Shown piece after piece: positions 9,998 to 17,741 of a stretch of 43,667 nucleotides of DNA. Positions within the stretch are counted from its first letter, which is position 1. The number at the start of each line of letters is the position of its first letter. Origin of the DNA: Hyphomicrobiales bacterium. GTDB lineage: Bacteria; Pseudomonadota; Alphaproteobacteria; Rhizobiales; Devosiaceae. A model generated the notes under the pieces. The model saw only the letters and a program-made list of their open reading frames with translations. It searched no databases and had not been told where the DNA came from. The DNA lies in NCBI GenBank assembly GCA_015490455.1, contig WFXU01000044.1, positions 1 to 43,667 on the forward strand, written 5' to 3'. Position numbers and translations under genes: made by a program.

Positions 9998-10230
9998 TGG
10001 ACACTCCGGCCGGGTCAGCCGGGCGGGGCGGCAAGTCAGGCGGGTCATTTTGACAGCCCAGAGTGCGGCTCGCTCGTGCAGGGCAACAAAAGAGCAATAG
10101 AAGGGAGGCAGGCAGCGACAGCAAGCGACGAGACGGGTGGCCGGGTGCAAAGCGGCGCGGGGTGGTTTGTGGCGGACTGCGGGTTAGGTTGCGTGGATTA
10201 GCTGCGGTTTGGCTGCGGGCTGGTTGGTTT
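9998..10230. other. GC-rich island without a recognisable gene
   Basis: By my count about 64% of bases in 10021-10200 are G or C, against neighbouring genes in the mid-to-upper 30s. The boundaries are sharp. The second half is strongly G-rich on the plus strand, with repeated GCTGCGG (10201-10207, 10212-10218). A small hairpin GTCA-TTT-TGAC lies near 10044-10054. Short open frames exist on both strands, but none has a family look or ribosome site. I checked it by eye against RNase P, tmRNA, SRP and 6S RNA landmarks and saw none. It could be transferred DNA, a decayed gene, or an undescribed structured RNA. Confidence 0.5.
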
Positions 10231-10267
10231 ATTTTACTGAGCTAGGTGTTTTTGTTCTACTATATAA

Positions 10268-11944
10268 ATGGAGAATATTTTGAATAATAATTTAGTAAAT
10301 TCATCTGCCCAGATGGTTTTGCAGGCAAGAGTGCAAAATGTAACACAAAATGTGACGCAAAATATTACAGCAAATAGCGATGAATTTGCAAATTCTATCT
10401 CTGAGAGGAAAAATGCAAATATTACCAATAATATTCCAGAAATTAAAAGTTGGAATCCCGGACTTAGCACTGAATTAGGAGATTTCAGCTCCAGCTTTAA
10501 CAAGACTTTGGGAAAATCAATCGGCAATGGGTTAAATACCATTCAGACCGGAGGTGCTGCCATTGGTGATTTTGCGACTAATTATATATCAAACCCATCA
10601 TTTCGCCAGCAAAGCAACCAAAATGCACTAAATTGGCTGGATGATAATTATGACAGCGTGACAAATTATATTTCTGCCTCAATTGACGATCCTGCTAAGC
10701 CTGTAAGGGATATCGTAGATTGGGGAGTAAAGAACGTCCAAAATGGTGTTAAAGCCGCTTCTAGCTGGTATGATGGCTTGCAGGAAGCAAAACAATTAGG
10801 AACTTCTTCAGAATATTTAGGTGAAAGTCTAGCCAGATCAGCGGGAACCGGAGCCGCAATTATTGCTTCTTTTACGCCCATAGGACGTAGCAGCAAAGCA
10901 ATGCAGGAAGTTGCTGAAAGATTAAAAATTAGCGATGAGGGCATTTTAAGTTCAAAAGATGGAAGAATGATAATCGGCATTGGTAATCCTGACGCTCTTG
11001 AGGCAAGTGATTTCCCCATTTTGCGTGATTATGCCAAAGAAAATAGTGTAAGAAGGCTCGAAATACACGTAGATACGTATGAAAAATCACCAAGAGTTAG
11101 AGAATTTCTTGGCTTTATGGCTGATAGAGGATCTTCCCTATATGGCGAGGAAGTGTCAAGAAGCATTGCGGATAGAGAAAATGGCTTTAAGATAAGTTTT
11201 AATTTTAAGAAATCGCCATCTGATAGTGATAAGGGCAAATCAGAAATATCTACCATTGCAGAAAATCGCTCTACAGACGCTAAATCACCTTTTAGTGTCG
11301 TTTCCTCGAATTATTATAGGGTGGACAAAAAAGAAGATTTTGTAAGATTCAGCGCTAGCGATAATTCGCCAAATAATATTAGCGATGATAGGCAAAATAG
11401 AACCACAACAGCGAATGCCAACACAACATCATTTAACAAAAAATTTGAATTTAGCGCGCCCATAGATGGGATAAAGGCCGATTGGAGAACAGCAAAAGAG
11501 AGAGCAAATAGTGTTAACAGCACCTTTGATAGTGTAAAAATTATAAAAGATCCGAATGAAAGAACGGAATATTTGCTGGCAACAGTATCCGATAGGCCTA
11601 TGACCGGTTCCCAAATGGCTGATTATGAAGGCAGAAAAAGTAGAGCCCTTGAAGAAGATATTCTTTTATTGATTGATTATGCCAGAAGGAAAGGCATAAA
11701 AAGTGTCAGAGTTCATGTTGACAGAAACGTTCTCTACGAAGAAATGAATAAAGGCCCTCTCCCATCGTTTGAAAGCAGTTTCTTCACAAATCCAAATAAT
11801 AGCAAATATAGCTATGATAGTGGTGTTTATATTCCTGAAGAAGGATCAGGAGGCAAAGCAGCTACTATGTATGAAAGCGGAAGAATTACTGAAGATAATG
11901 ATGGTAATTATATTATCACATTTAACCTGGATTCTGAAAACTAG
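10268..11944 (+). CDS. orphan protein with duplicated C-terminal domain
   Basis: I do not recognise this 558-aa protein. The N-terminus (1-60) is Asn/Ser/Gln-rich low complexity with a repeated NVTQ. Residues 110-220 look helical and include a Gly/Ala-rich hydrophobic patch (GTGAAIIASFTPIG, 193-206), reminiscent of linker regions in polymorphic toxins, though this is a weak analogy. Residues about 248-312 and 464-553 appear to be diverged copies of one module: ILRDYAKENSVRRLEIHVD matches LLIDYARRKGIKSVRVHVD, and both end in NGFKISFNF or DGNYIITFNL. A disordered Ser/Asn/Thr spacer (315-395) separates them. No signal peptide is evident. ATG 10268 lacks a ribosome site; TTG 10280 has GGAG six bases upstream and may be the true start. 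It lies beside the GC-rich island. Confidence 0.75.
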   Translation: MENILNNNLVNSSAQMVLQARVQNVTQNVTQNITANSDEFANSISERKNANITNNIPEIKSWNPGLSTELGDFSSSFNKTLGKSIGNGLNTIQTGGAAIGDFATNYISNPSFRQQSNQNALNWLDDNYDSVTNYISASIDDPAKPVRDIVDWGVKNVQNGVKAASSWYDGLQEAKQLGTSSEYLGESLARSAGTGAAIIASFTPIGRSSKAMQEVAERLKISDEGILSSKDGRMIIGIGNPDALEASDFPILRDYAKENSVRRLEIHVDTYEKSPRVREFLGFMADRGSSLYGEEVSRSIADRENGFKISFNFKKSPSDSDKGKSEISTIAENRSTDAKSPFSVVSSNYYRVDKKEDFVRFSASDNSPNNISDDRQNRTTTANANTTSFNKKFEFSAPIDGIKADWRTAKERANSVNSTFDSVKIIKDPNERTEYLLATVSDRPMTGSQMADYEGRKSRALEEDILLLIDYARRKGIKSVRVHVDRNVLYEEMNKGPLPSFESSFFTNPNNSKYSYDSGVYIPEEGSGGKAATMYESGRITEDNDGNYIITFNLDSEN

Positions 11945-11976
11945 CCAAATATGAACCTTTTGAACCAGGCAGAAAT

Positions 11977-11994
11977 AGTCGGCTGTGAAGATTT
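11977..11994. repeat. outer segment of intergenic repeat, copy 1
   Basis: The 18-base stretch beginning AGTCGGCTGTGAAG differs at one position from 27033-27050. Together with the inner segment at 12280-12416 it suggests that copy 1 is a longer element split by about 285 bp of other sequence. Confidence 0.5.
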
Positions 11995-12107
11995 CATCGC
12001 TCAGAAGTCGGGGGCGGAAATATATTAGTTTCAATTTGCGGAGCGGATGATGAGGGTGATAACAACTATTTCAAAGCCTTTGCTGTTACACTCGCACCAC
12101 TCCCCAT

Positions 12108-12250
12108 CGTCATTCCGGCCCCCGAGCCGGAATCCAGTAGCCCGTTGTCTAACGGGCTTGGGACTCATAAACGCACTATAGCGCTAGGCTCTAACATTTT
12201 TGGATTGCGGCTGTTTTGAGCACTCACGCCGCGCAGGCTGGCCCGCAATG
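12108..12250. repeat. compound palindromic repeat element
   Basis: Three nested or serial hairpins are visible: ATTCCGGC/GCCGGAAT near 12112-12133, AGCCCGTT (12139-12146) with AACGGGCT (12151-12158), and ATTGCGG (12204-12210) with CCGCAAT (12243-12249). The element opens with CGTCATTCCGGC. This is the style of the dispersed GC-rich palindromic repeats of alphaproteobacteria. It lies between the two matched parts of intergenic repeat copy 1. Copy number in the genome is unknown. Confidence 0.6.
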
Positions 12251-12279
12251 ATTTTTGAAAGGAGCAGCGTTGCCGGGAG

Positions 12280-12416
12280 CAGAAATCACAAAAATATCCA
12301 TAATGCAAATTGCAAGAAAACTACACATAAATAGATAAAATCTTGCAATATTAAATGCCCGACAAGAGCAAAATATCAAGAAATATCAATATATTAAAAT
12401 TCTTCAAGGAGGACGA
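12280..12416. repeat. intergenic repeat, copy 1 (inner segment)
   Basis: It matches 27084-27208 over nearly its whole length with few substitutions and small indels. Both copies keep a perfect inverted repeat, ATTGCAAGA and TCTTGCAAT (here 12309-12317 and 12341-12349), with a 23-base spacer, then TATTAAATGC and a shared end ATTCTTCA. It lies just 3' of the mnmA-SDR operon. The other copy lies just 3' of the cysS-cimA operon in the same orientation. Confidence 0.8.
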
Positions 12417-12417
12417 A

Positions 12418-12459
12418 ATGTCGCTCTATTTTGCTTGGTGTGGATGGATATTTACATGA
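12418..12459 (+). CDS. possible 13-codon mini-ORF with strong ribosome site
   Basis: AAGGAGGA (12406-12413) lies four bases before an ATG that opens the 13-residue frame MSLYFAWCGWIFT, ending in TGA. The ribosome site is among the best in the window, yet the frame is tiny and overlaps the 3' end of the SDR gene on the other strand by 8 bases. It could be a leader peptide, the remnant of a lost gene, or chance at the edge of the repeat. Confidence 0.2.
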   Translation: MSLYFAWCGWIFT

Positions 12460-13315
12460 GAATATATTCAGCACCCGTTTGCTGTTTGCTTATTTCCCAC
12501 AGACGCTGCTGAATTTCTATATCATAACTTAAGGGGGAAGATTTAATCTGCTTTAATTTATAAAAATATTTACCGCTAATATTTTCTACCTCGCTAGAGC
12601 TGGCTAGAAAAATAGGCGTTTTAGCGCCCTCCTTAGCAGAAATAAAAAATGGTCTTAACAGAGAATCAATCCTTTGATAAAAAGGACTGATATTTTTTAC
12701 AAATCCGGTTGCTACCACCCCCGGATGAAGACAATTTACGCTAATATTAATATTGCTTAAATGGCGCGCTAGACTATAGCTAAACATAATATTGGCTAAT
12801 TTTGACTGCCCATATGCTTTCCACATTTTATATTTTTTTTCAGATTGTAAATCATCAAAATCAATTATTCCCCTTTTATGCGCACTAGAGGCAACATTTA
12901 TAATTCTTGCTCCCTTGCTCAATCTCAACAGGGGCAATAATTCATCCGTTAGTAAAAAATAGCTAAGATGGTTTAATCCCCAACACATTTCAAAACCATC
13001 CTCGGTTACTTTCCTTTCTTTAGTCATGCCACCTGCATTATTTACCAAAATATCAAGAGAAGTTAGCTGCTTTCTTGCTTGTTGAGCCAAATTTTTTATC
13101 TGCTTAAATGAAGCAAAATCAGCAATCAAATAAGAAATATTCTCATTTTTGCTTATCTCTTTAATATTTATGGCTGCTTTTTTGGTGCGTTCCTCATCAC
13201 GACCACAAATAATGGTTTTTGCTCCCATTCTTGCCAAACCTAAAGCAGTTTCATAACCAATCCCTTGCGAAGCTCCCGTAATAAGAGCGCTTTTTCCCTG
13301 CAATATTTTAGTCAT
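12452..13315 (-). CDS. short-chain dehydrogenase/reductase (retinol dehydrogenase-like)
   Basis: This NAD(P)-dependent oxidoreductase has a Rossmann fold. TGASQGIG (about 14-21) is the dinucleotide-binding motif, NNAG (about 92-95) stabilises the core, and a Ser about 143 with YGQSK (near 167-171) forms the catalytic triad and lysine. The sequence style (GLNHLSYFLLTDELLPLL, NCLHPGVVATGF) is that of retinol-dehydrogenase-like SDRs acting on lipophilic alcohols or ketones; the substrate cannot be told. 287 aa is usual. It lies 34 bp after mnmA on the same strand and is probably co-transcribed. The intergenic repeat begins 36 bases past its stop. Confidence 0.9.
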   Translation of the reverse strand: MTKILQGKSALITGASQGIGYETALGLARMGAKTIICGRDEERTKKAAINIKEISKNENISYLIADFASFKQIKNLAQQARKQLTSLDILVNNAGGMTKERKVTEDGFEMCWGLNHLSYFLLTDELLPLLRLSKGARIINVASSAHKRGIIDFDDLQSEKKYKMWKAYGQSKLANIMFSYSLARHLSNINISVNCLHPGVVATGFVKNISPFYQRIDSLLRPFFISAKEGAKTPIFLASSSEVENISGKYFYKLKQIKSSPLSYDIEIQQRLWEISKQQTGAEYILM

Positions 13316-13349
13316 TTTGGAAAATTTCTACCCAATTTATAATTTACAT

Positions 13350-14513
13350 CTAAGCGGCAAAAATCTTAGGCATGGTTTTTTCAATATATCCCCCACCTAA
13401 AACCTCACTGGTTACACTATCATCGGCATAAAATACACAAGCCTGGCCAGGGGCAATACCATCTTCCCCATCAATAATAGTTACATAAATTTCGCCATTT
13501 ATCATTTGGATAATTGCTGGCTTTGGTGCTCTGGTGGAGCGAACTTTGGCTTCAACCAAAAAACCATTGCCCGCAGCAATTTCACTTAATTTTCCCTCAC
13601 CCAACCAATTTACATCGCGTAATTTCATTTGATAGCTTTTAAGCGCTTCACGACCTCCAACAATCACCCTATTATTTTCTACATCTAATTTAACCACATA
13701 AAGCGGCTCAGGAGCAGCAATCCCCAAACCCCTTCTTTGCCCTATTGTATAATTCATTATACCACTATGTTTACCTAAAATTTTACCATTAAGATGAACA
13801 ATATCCCCTACCCTTTCAGCTTCAGGGTTTATTTTACGAATAACATCAATATATTTTCCCTTTGGCACAAAACAAATATCCTGACTATCATGCTTATCCG
13901 CAACTTTCAGACCCATTTTTTTCGCTAATTGACGCACTTTTATTTTGCTCATTCCACCCAAAGGAAAACGTAAAAATTCCAGCTGTTTTGGACTTATAGC
14001 AAATAAAAAATAACTCTGATCGCGTTCACTATCCACCGGTCTTAGCAAAGCCCGCCTTAATTTACCTCCCTCACCACTAACTAACTTACTCTGCACATAA
14101 TGCCCGGTTGCCAAAATATCAGCGCCAAGCTCTTTTGCAACATTAAGTAAATCTTCAAATTTTACCGATTGATTGCAGGCAATACACGGAACCGGAGTTT
14201 CCCCACGCATGTAAGCATCGGCAAAGGGATGAATAACTGCTTCTGCAAAACGTTGTTCATAATCAAGCACATAATGAGGAATATTAAGCATTGCAGCAAC
14301 ATGTTTAGCATCATCAATATCCTGTCCCGAACAACAAGCACCCTTTCTATGCATTGCCTTCCCATGATCATAAAGCTGCAAAGTAACGCCAATTACTTCA
14401 TATCCCTCCTGAGCCAATAATCCGGCCACAACCGAACTATCAACTCCTCCCGACATAGCAACAACAACGCGAGTTTGTTCAACTGGTTTATCAATATCAA
14501 GCGAATTTAGCAT
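13350..14513 (-). CDS. mnmA: tRNA-specific 2-thiouridylase
   Basis: It makes the 2-thio group of wobble uridine 34 in tRNA-Lys, -Glu and -Gln. The PP-loop AMSGGVDSS near residue 20 binds ATP. The two catalytic cysteines are seen in PCIACNQ and in [13 protein letters not shown] and [10 protein letters not shown] are further family landmarks. The frame opens at ATG 14519, but AGAGGA almost touches that codon and is ideally spaced from ATG 14513, so the latter (387 aa) is preferred. An inverted repeat, CTGGA and TCCAG (14524-14540), lies immediately upstream. The SDR gene follows in the same operon. Confidence 0.96.
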   Translation of the reverse strand: MLNSLDIDKPVEQTRVVVAMSGGVDSSVVAGLLAQEGYEVIGVTLQLYDHGKAMHRKGACCSGQDIDDAKHVAAMLNIPHYVLDYEQRFAEAVIHPFADAYMRGETPVPCIACNQSVKFEDLLNVAKELGADILATGHYVQSKLVSGEGGKLRRALLRPVDSERDQSYFLFAISPKQLEFLRFPLGGMSKIKVRQLAKKMGLKVADKHDSQDICFVPKGKYIDVIRKINPEAERVGDIVHLNGKILGKHSGIMNYTIGQRRGLGIAAPEPLYVVKLDVENNRVIVGGREALKSYQMKLRDVNWLGEGKLSEIAAGNGFLVEAKVRSTRAPKPAIIQMINGEIYVTIIDGEDGIAPGQACVFYADDSVTSEVLGGGYIEKTMPKIFAA

Positions 14514-14567
14514 TTTCATTCCTCTGGATTAAAAGTCCAGCATCTTAAAATTATCTCAAACTAATTA

Positions 14568-14593
14568 GCCTAGCAAATGGTAGGCATTTTTTT
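14568..14593 (+). terminator. orphan terminator-like hairpin
   Basis: GCCTA (14568-14572) pairs with TAGGC (14581-14585), followed by A and seven Ts. No plus-strand gene precedes it; mnmA runs the other way and starts 50 bases to the left. It may insulate the fliK promoter or end an unannotated plus-strand transcript. Confidence 0.4.
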
Positions 14594-14700
14594 CCCAATA
14601 TATGGGGCAAAACTTCCTAACACAATAGATAGAACTATAAAAGAAAATATATTTCTTTCCTAAGCGCTTGAAAAATAAGAAAATATAATATTTTCACAAA

Positions 14701-14718
14701 TTGGCAAAATTTTTGCAT
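14701..14718 (+). promoter_or_regulatory. sigma-54 promoter of the fliK-flgD operon
   Basis: TTGGCAAA-ATTT-TTGCAT has the -24 GG and -12 GC elements exactly 12 bp apart. The start would fall near 14728, 23 bases before the fliK ATG. The cluster also encodes FlbD, the sigma-54 activator expected to drive such promoters. Confidence 0.85.
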
Positions 14719-14750
14719 GAAGGGAAGCGGATATTAGTTAGGAATTATCT

Positions 14751-16418
14751 ATGACTATTATGATGAATATTGCAGTGCCAAATGATAAAAGGGCTGATAT
14801 TATCTTGCCCAATCAAACTGACAATATAAATAAAAATGCAAATAATAGTCTGGCTGATAAGAAAACTGATAAATCAACCGATTTTGCTTCACTCATAACC
14901 TTGTTGCTCGGCCTTTCTAATAGCCAGCAAACAGAAAATAAAAATATAAGCCAAAATATAAATGGGAAAGAGCTAAAACAAGAAACTAATCTGACATCAT
15001 TAGGGATGGCAGCAAATAGTGCTACACAGAGTGAAATTAATAGCGCTTTTTTCAATATTGATAAATTAAAGCAAAATGAGGGTGAAGATATAATATCCGC
15101 CCTGTTGGATTTGTTAAATATTTTACAGCAGATCGGCAAATCAATTGAAAATAAAGAGAAAGTTGAACCAGAACTAATAGATAGAGCTGTTGGAGCGATA
15201 AATATTTTAGCAGATAAACTCAACCAAATTATGCCTACCCCCGCAGGAAGTGTAATAAAGGGTGCCAGCGATATTTATCTGGCTATAAATAATAATCAAC
15301 CAGCTTCTTTGGCTTCCCTTGCTCTGTTGGGAATAAATAATTTACCCAAAGAGGGAATGGGTTTACAAAATATACAAAAAATTAAAACTATCACTGACGA
15401 TATATTAGGCAAATTAAACCAAATAAGCGTTAAATTAGAGAGTTCAGCACCTCAACTTAGCGCTAAATTAAATAATTTAATCGCTCAATTAGGAAATAGT
15501 AATATTAGGGGGGAGAATAATAAATTTGCCCAAATTTTGGACGGGCAAAATAAGGCCACTTCCCCCCAACCATCAGTAATGCAAAATATGAAGGGGCAGG
15601 CAAATTTAGTTCAAGCAAATATAAATTGGCAAAATAATAATCTACAACCAAATTCACCCGGCACAAATTTAGCGCAAAATATTTTGCCATCAGATTCATC
15701 ACTAAATAAAGCCCAAATAACAAATATAGAAAATGCCCGTTTAGATTCTATCAATTCCACAATTCAGCAGGGGAAAAATAATATAGTTAACGGGCAAAAT
15801 ATGATTTCCTCCAACCTATTGCAGGCAAAAACTGACATTAACATTACCCCCGAACCAGTTGTGGTCTTACAATCAAACGGCCAGCAGGCAATAATGAATG
15901 GAATAAATATTTTGCCCAAAACTATAAGCGTGCCGGCTCAACCAAATTTACAAAATCTCAATTTGCCTTATATCGCTTTTGAATTTGCCCGCAATTTACA
16001 AAATGGCGCCAGCAGATTTCAAATTCAGCTAGACCCACCAGAAATGGGCAGGATTGATGTCAGATTAGATTTAGATAAATCTAACAATCTAAATGCTAGG
16101 CTGAGTGTTGAACGTATAGAAACACTGGATCTTTTACAACGCGATGCCCGCGCGCTTGAAAGAGCATTAGCACAAGCCGGAATTGACAGTTCAAAGACTA
16201 ATCTTGAATTTACACTAAAACAAAATCCCTTTGCAGGAAATGAGAACCAATATCCTGATAATAATGAGTTCGCAGGGAAACAAAAAGAAACTGACATAAA
16301 GTCAGACGCTCAGGAAACAGCAAATAGCAAAACAGATAGTGAAATAATTAATCTAAGGCCAAATGCGATTATTTATCATAATAGCGCTCGACAAGGCGGC
16401 CTAAATATTATCGCTTAG
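14751..16418 (+). CDS. fliK: flagellar hook-length control protein
   Basis: FliK measures the hook and switches the flagellar export gate from rod/hook to filament substrates. Most of the 555 aa is low-complexity, Asn/Gln/Ser-rich ruler sequence of poor conservation. The conserved C-terminal Flg_hook domain is at about residues 410-510 (RFQIQLDPPEMGRIDVRLD, ALERALAQAGID). AGGA lies eight bases before the ATG. It is the first gene behind a sigma-54 promoter and flgD follows after 8 bp. The order fliK-flgD is common in alphaproteobacteria. Confidence 0.9.
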   Translation: MTIMMNIAVPNDKRADIILPNQTDNINKNANNSLADKKTDKSTDFASLITLLLGLSNSQQTENKNISQNINGKELKQETNLTSLGMAANSATQSEINSAFFNIDKLKQNEGEDIISALLDLLNILQQIGKSIENKEKVEPELIDRAVGAINILADKLNQIMPTPAGSVIKGASDIYLAINNNQPASLASLALLGINNLPKEGMGLQNIQKIKTITDDILGKLNQISVKLESSAPQLSAKLNNLIAQLGNSNIRGENNKFAQILDGQNKATSPQPSVMQNMKGQANLVQANINWQNNNLQPNSPGTNLAQNILPSDSSLNKAQITNIENARLDSINSTIQQGKNNIVNGQNMISSNLLQAKTDINITPEPVVVLQSNGQQAIMNGINILPKTISVPAQPNLQNLNLPYIAFEFARNLQNGASRFQIQLDPPEMGRIDVRLDLDKSNNLNARLSVERIETLDLLQRDARALERALAQAGIDSSKTNLEFTLKQNPFAGNENQYPDNNEFAGKQKETDIKSDAQETANSKTDSEIINLRPNAIIYHNSARQGGLNIIA

Positions 16419-16426
16419 GAGACAAA

Positions 16427-17104
16427 ATGACTATTGAAAATATTATAGCAACAGGCTCAACCCAATCATCATTAACTAATTCTAAAAAAACTATAGCCGA
16501 AAATTTTGATACTTTCTTGGCCTTATTAACAACGCAGCTTAAAAATCAAAATCCGCTTGAGCCGCTGGATACAAATCAGTTTACCCAGCAAATGGTGCAA
16601 TTTACCTCAGTTGAGCAGCAATTAAAAACCAATGAATTTTTAGAGGCTTTGCTTTTGAGTTCAAAAAATGTTGAGGGAGGTAAATATGCAGCGGCCAATC
16701 AGGCCATTGGCATGATAGGAAAAACCATAACTGCACAAAGTTCGGTTTCTATATTAGAAAATGGCCAGGCAAACTGGACTTATACATTGGGACGTGATGC
16801 TCCAATTTCAGAAATTACCATCCGCAATGAAGATGGGGCTATTGTCTTTAGCAAACAGCTTTCGCTTTCTAAGGGAGAGGGAAGTTTTACATGGGATGGC
16901 AAAGATGCTTCGGGCCTACAATATCCAGATGGTAAATATTTTATGACAATCAACGCAAAAGATGCCAATGAAAAATCTGTTAGCGCTCTTATCCAAATTC
17001 AGGGAATTGTTGATTCAGTTGATTTGACAGGTGACATGCCTATATTGATGGTTAATGGCTCACCTATTAAATTGGATTCTGTTCTCTCCGTGAGAAATGG
17101 ATAA
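16427..17104 (+). CDS. flgD: flagellar hook-capping scaffold protein
   Basis: FlgD caps the growing hook and guides FlgE assembly outside the cell; it is later replaced. The N-terminal FlgD domain is clear: ENFDTFLALLTTQLKNQNPLEPLDTNQFTQQMVQF (split here as NFDTFLALLTTQL and NQNPLEPLDTNQF). The C-terminal Tudor/Ig-like part (FTWDGKDASGLQYPDG) is also present. 225 aa is typical. AGGAG lies six bases before the ATG, in the short gap after fliK, so the two are translated from one transcript. Confidence 0.95.
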   Translation: MTIENIIATGSTQSSLTNSKKTIAENFDTFLALLTTQLKNQNPLEPLDTNQFTQQMVQFTSVEQQLKTNEFLEALLLSSKNVEGGKYAAANQAIGMIGKTITAQSSVSILENGQANWTYTLGRDAPISEITIRNEDGAIVFSKQLSLSKGEGSFTWDGKDASGLQYPDGKYFMTINAKDANEKSVSALIQIQGIVDSVDLTGDMPILMVNGSPIKLDSVLSVRNG

Positions 17105-17151
17105 TCTATCCTTAGCGCAAAGCAATTTATACTTAACAAAATGATAAAATG

Positions 17152-17188
17152 GCTAAATTATTTATAATTAATTTTTTAGCTCTTTTTT
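17152..17188 (+). terminator. weak terminator candidate after flgD
   Basis: GCTAAA (17152-17157) and TTTAGC (17175-17180) can pair, followed by TCTTTTTT. The stem is AT-rich and the loop long, so efficiency is doubtful. Confidence 0.3.
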
Positions 17189-17244
17189 AAGCTCATTATT
17201 GTAAGCTCGCATTATTATTGGTCAGGTAAATGTAAGAGAGTAAA

Positions 17245-17520
17245 ATGACCGTGCAGATGCGTCCTAGAGTAAAATATGTAATTGGTCCAGATGGTTCACC
17301 TTTAACTGTTGCGGATCTTCCTCCCCCATCAACAAAACGTTGGGTTATTCGGCGAAAAGCCGAAGTAGTTGCCGCTGTTCGTGGCGGATTATTGAGCCTG
17401 GAAGAAGCGTGCAATCGTTATGCGCTAAGTGTTGATGAATTCTTAAATTGGCAGGCCTCAATTGATGAGCACGGATTAGCAGGGCTAAGAACCACCTGGA
17501 TACAACATTATCGCGACTAG
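17245..17520 (+). CDS. sciP: SciP-type CtrA inhibitor (DUF1153)
   Basis: In Caulobacter this small helix-turn-helix protein binds CtrA and blocks its activation of early flagellar and cell-cycle genes. The 91-aa sequence is the classic DUF1153 form: KYVIGPDGSPLTVADLPPP, then RWVIRRKAEVVAAVRGGLLS and EEACNRYALSVDEFLNW. It lies between flgD and fliF, as sciP does near the fliF operon in Caulobacter, and has its own strong terminator, so it is probably monocistronic. Purine-rich GAGAG precedes the ATG. Its presence implies a CtrA circuit in this organism. Function is from family knowledge. Confidence 0.92.
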   Translation: MTVQMRPRVKYVIGPDGSPLTVADLPPPSTKRWVIRRKAEVVAAVRGGLLSLEEACNRYALSVDEFLNWQASIDEHGLAGLRTTWIQHYRD

Positions 17521-17542
17521 TCGATAATTTATCAATTTATTT

Positions 17543-17580
17543 GGCCATCCTGATAATTTATCGGGGTGGCCTTTGTCATT
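17543..17580 (+). terminator. strong terminator of sciP
   Basis: GGCCATCCTGATAA and TTATCGGGGTGGCC form a long stem (17543-17571) with one or two G-T wobbles and a tiny loop, followed by TTTGTCATTTTT. It isolates sciP from fliF. Confidence 0.85.
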
Positions 17581-17632
17581 TTTCCCGATAAAAAACAAAT
17601 TATGGCAAAAATATGCAAAATGAGAGAATTAA

Positions 17633-17647
17633 TTAATAACTTATTTA
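17633..17647 (+). promoter_or_regulatory. candidate CtrA box upstream of fliF
   Basis: TTAA (17633-17636), 7 bases, then TTTA (17644-17647) matches the CtrA consensus TTAA-N7-TTAA at seven of eight positions. A second TTAA precedes it at 17629. It lies about 95 bp before the preferred fliF start, and fliF operons are classical CtrA targets. In AT-rich DNA such a match is only suggestive. Confidence 0.35.
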
Positions 17648-17741
17648 CCATGTGCTAGGTAAATTTTGCCCACTAGATGGTTGTGGGGGTCACATTCCAT
17701 CAATATCAAATATTTGGCTATGCATAAATTTGGGTGCGCAT

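Noticed and set aside
9947-10201. Open frames of 60-84 codons on both strands in the GC-rich island
   Set aside because: High GC lowers stop frequency, and no ribosome site or family resemblance is seen on either strand.
9998-10230. RNase P, tmRNA, SRP or 6S RNA in the GC-rich island
   Set aside because: None of the conserved landmarks of these RNAs could be found by eye on either strand.
11989-12218. A 76-codon open stretch running through the palindromic element
   Set aside because: It has no start codon before the palindromes and a stop just upstream; it may be a relic, but no homology is recognisable.
17603-17617. A sigma-54 promoter for fliF (TGGCA...TGCA)
   Set aside because: The GG-GC distance is 11 bp instead of the required 12.
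17652-17741. Extended FliF N-terminus from GTG 17652
   Set aside because: The 30 extra residues contain three Cys and do not fit FliF; GTG 17742 has a ribosome site and a family-like start.
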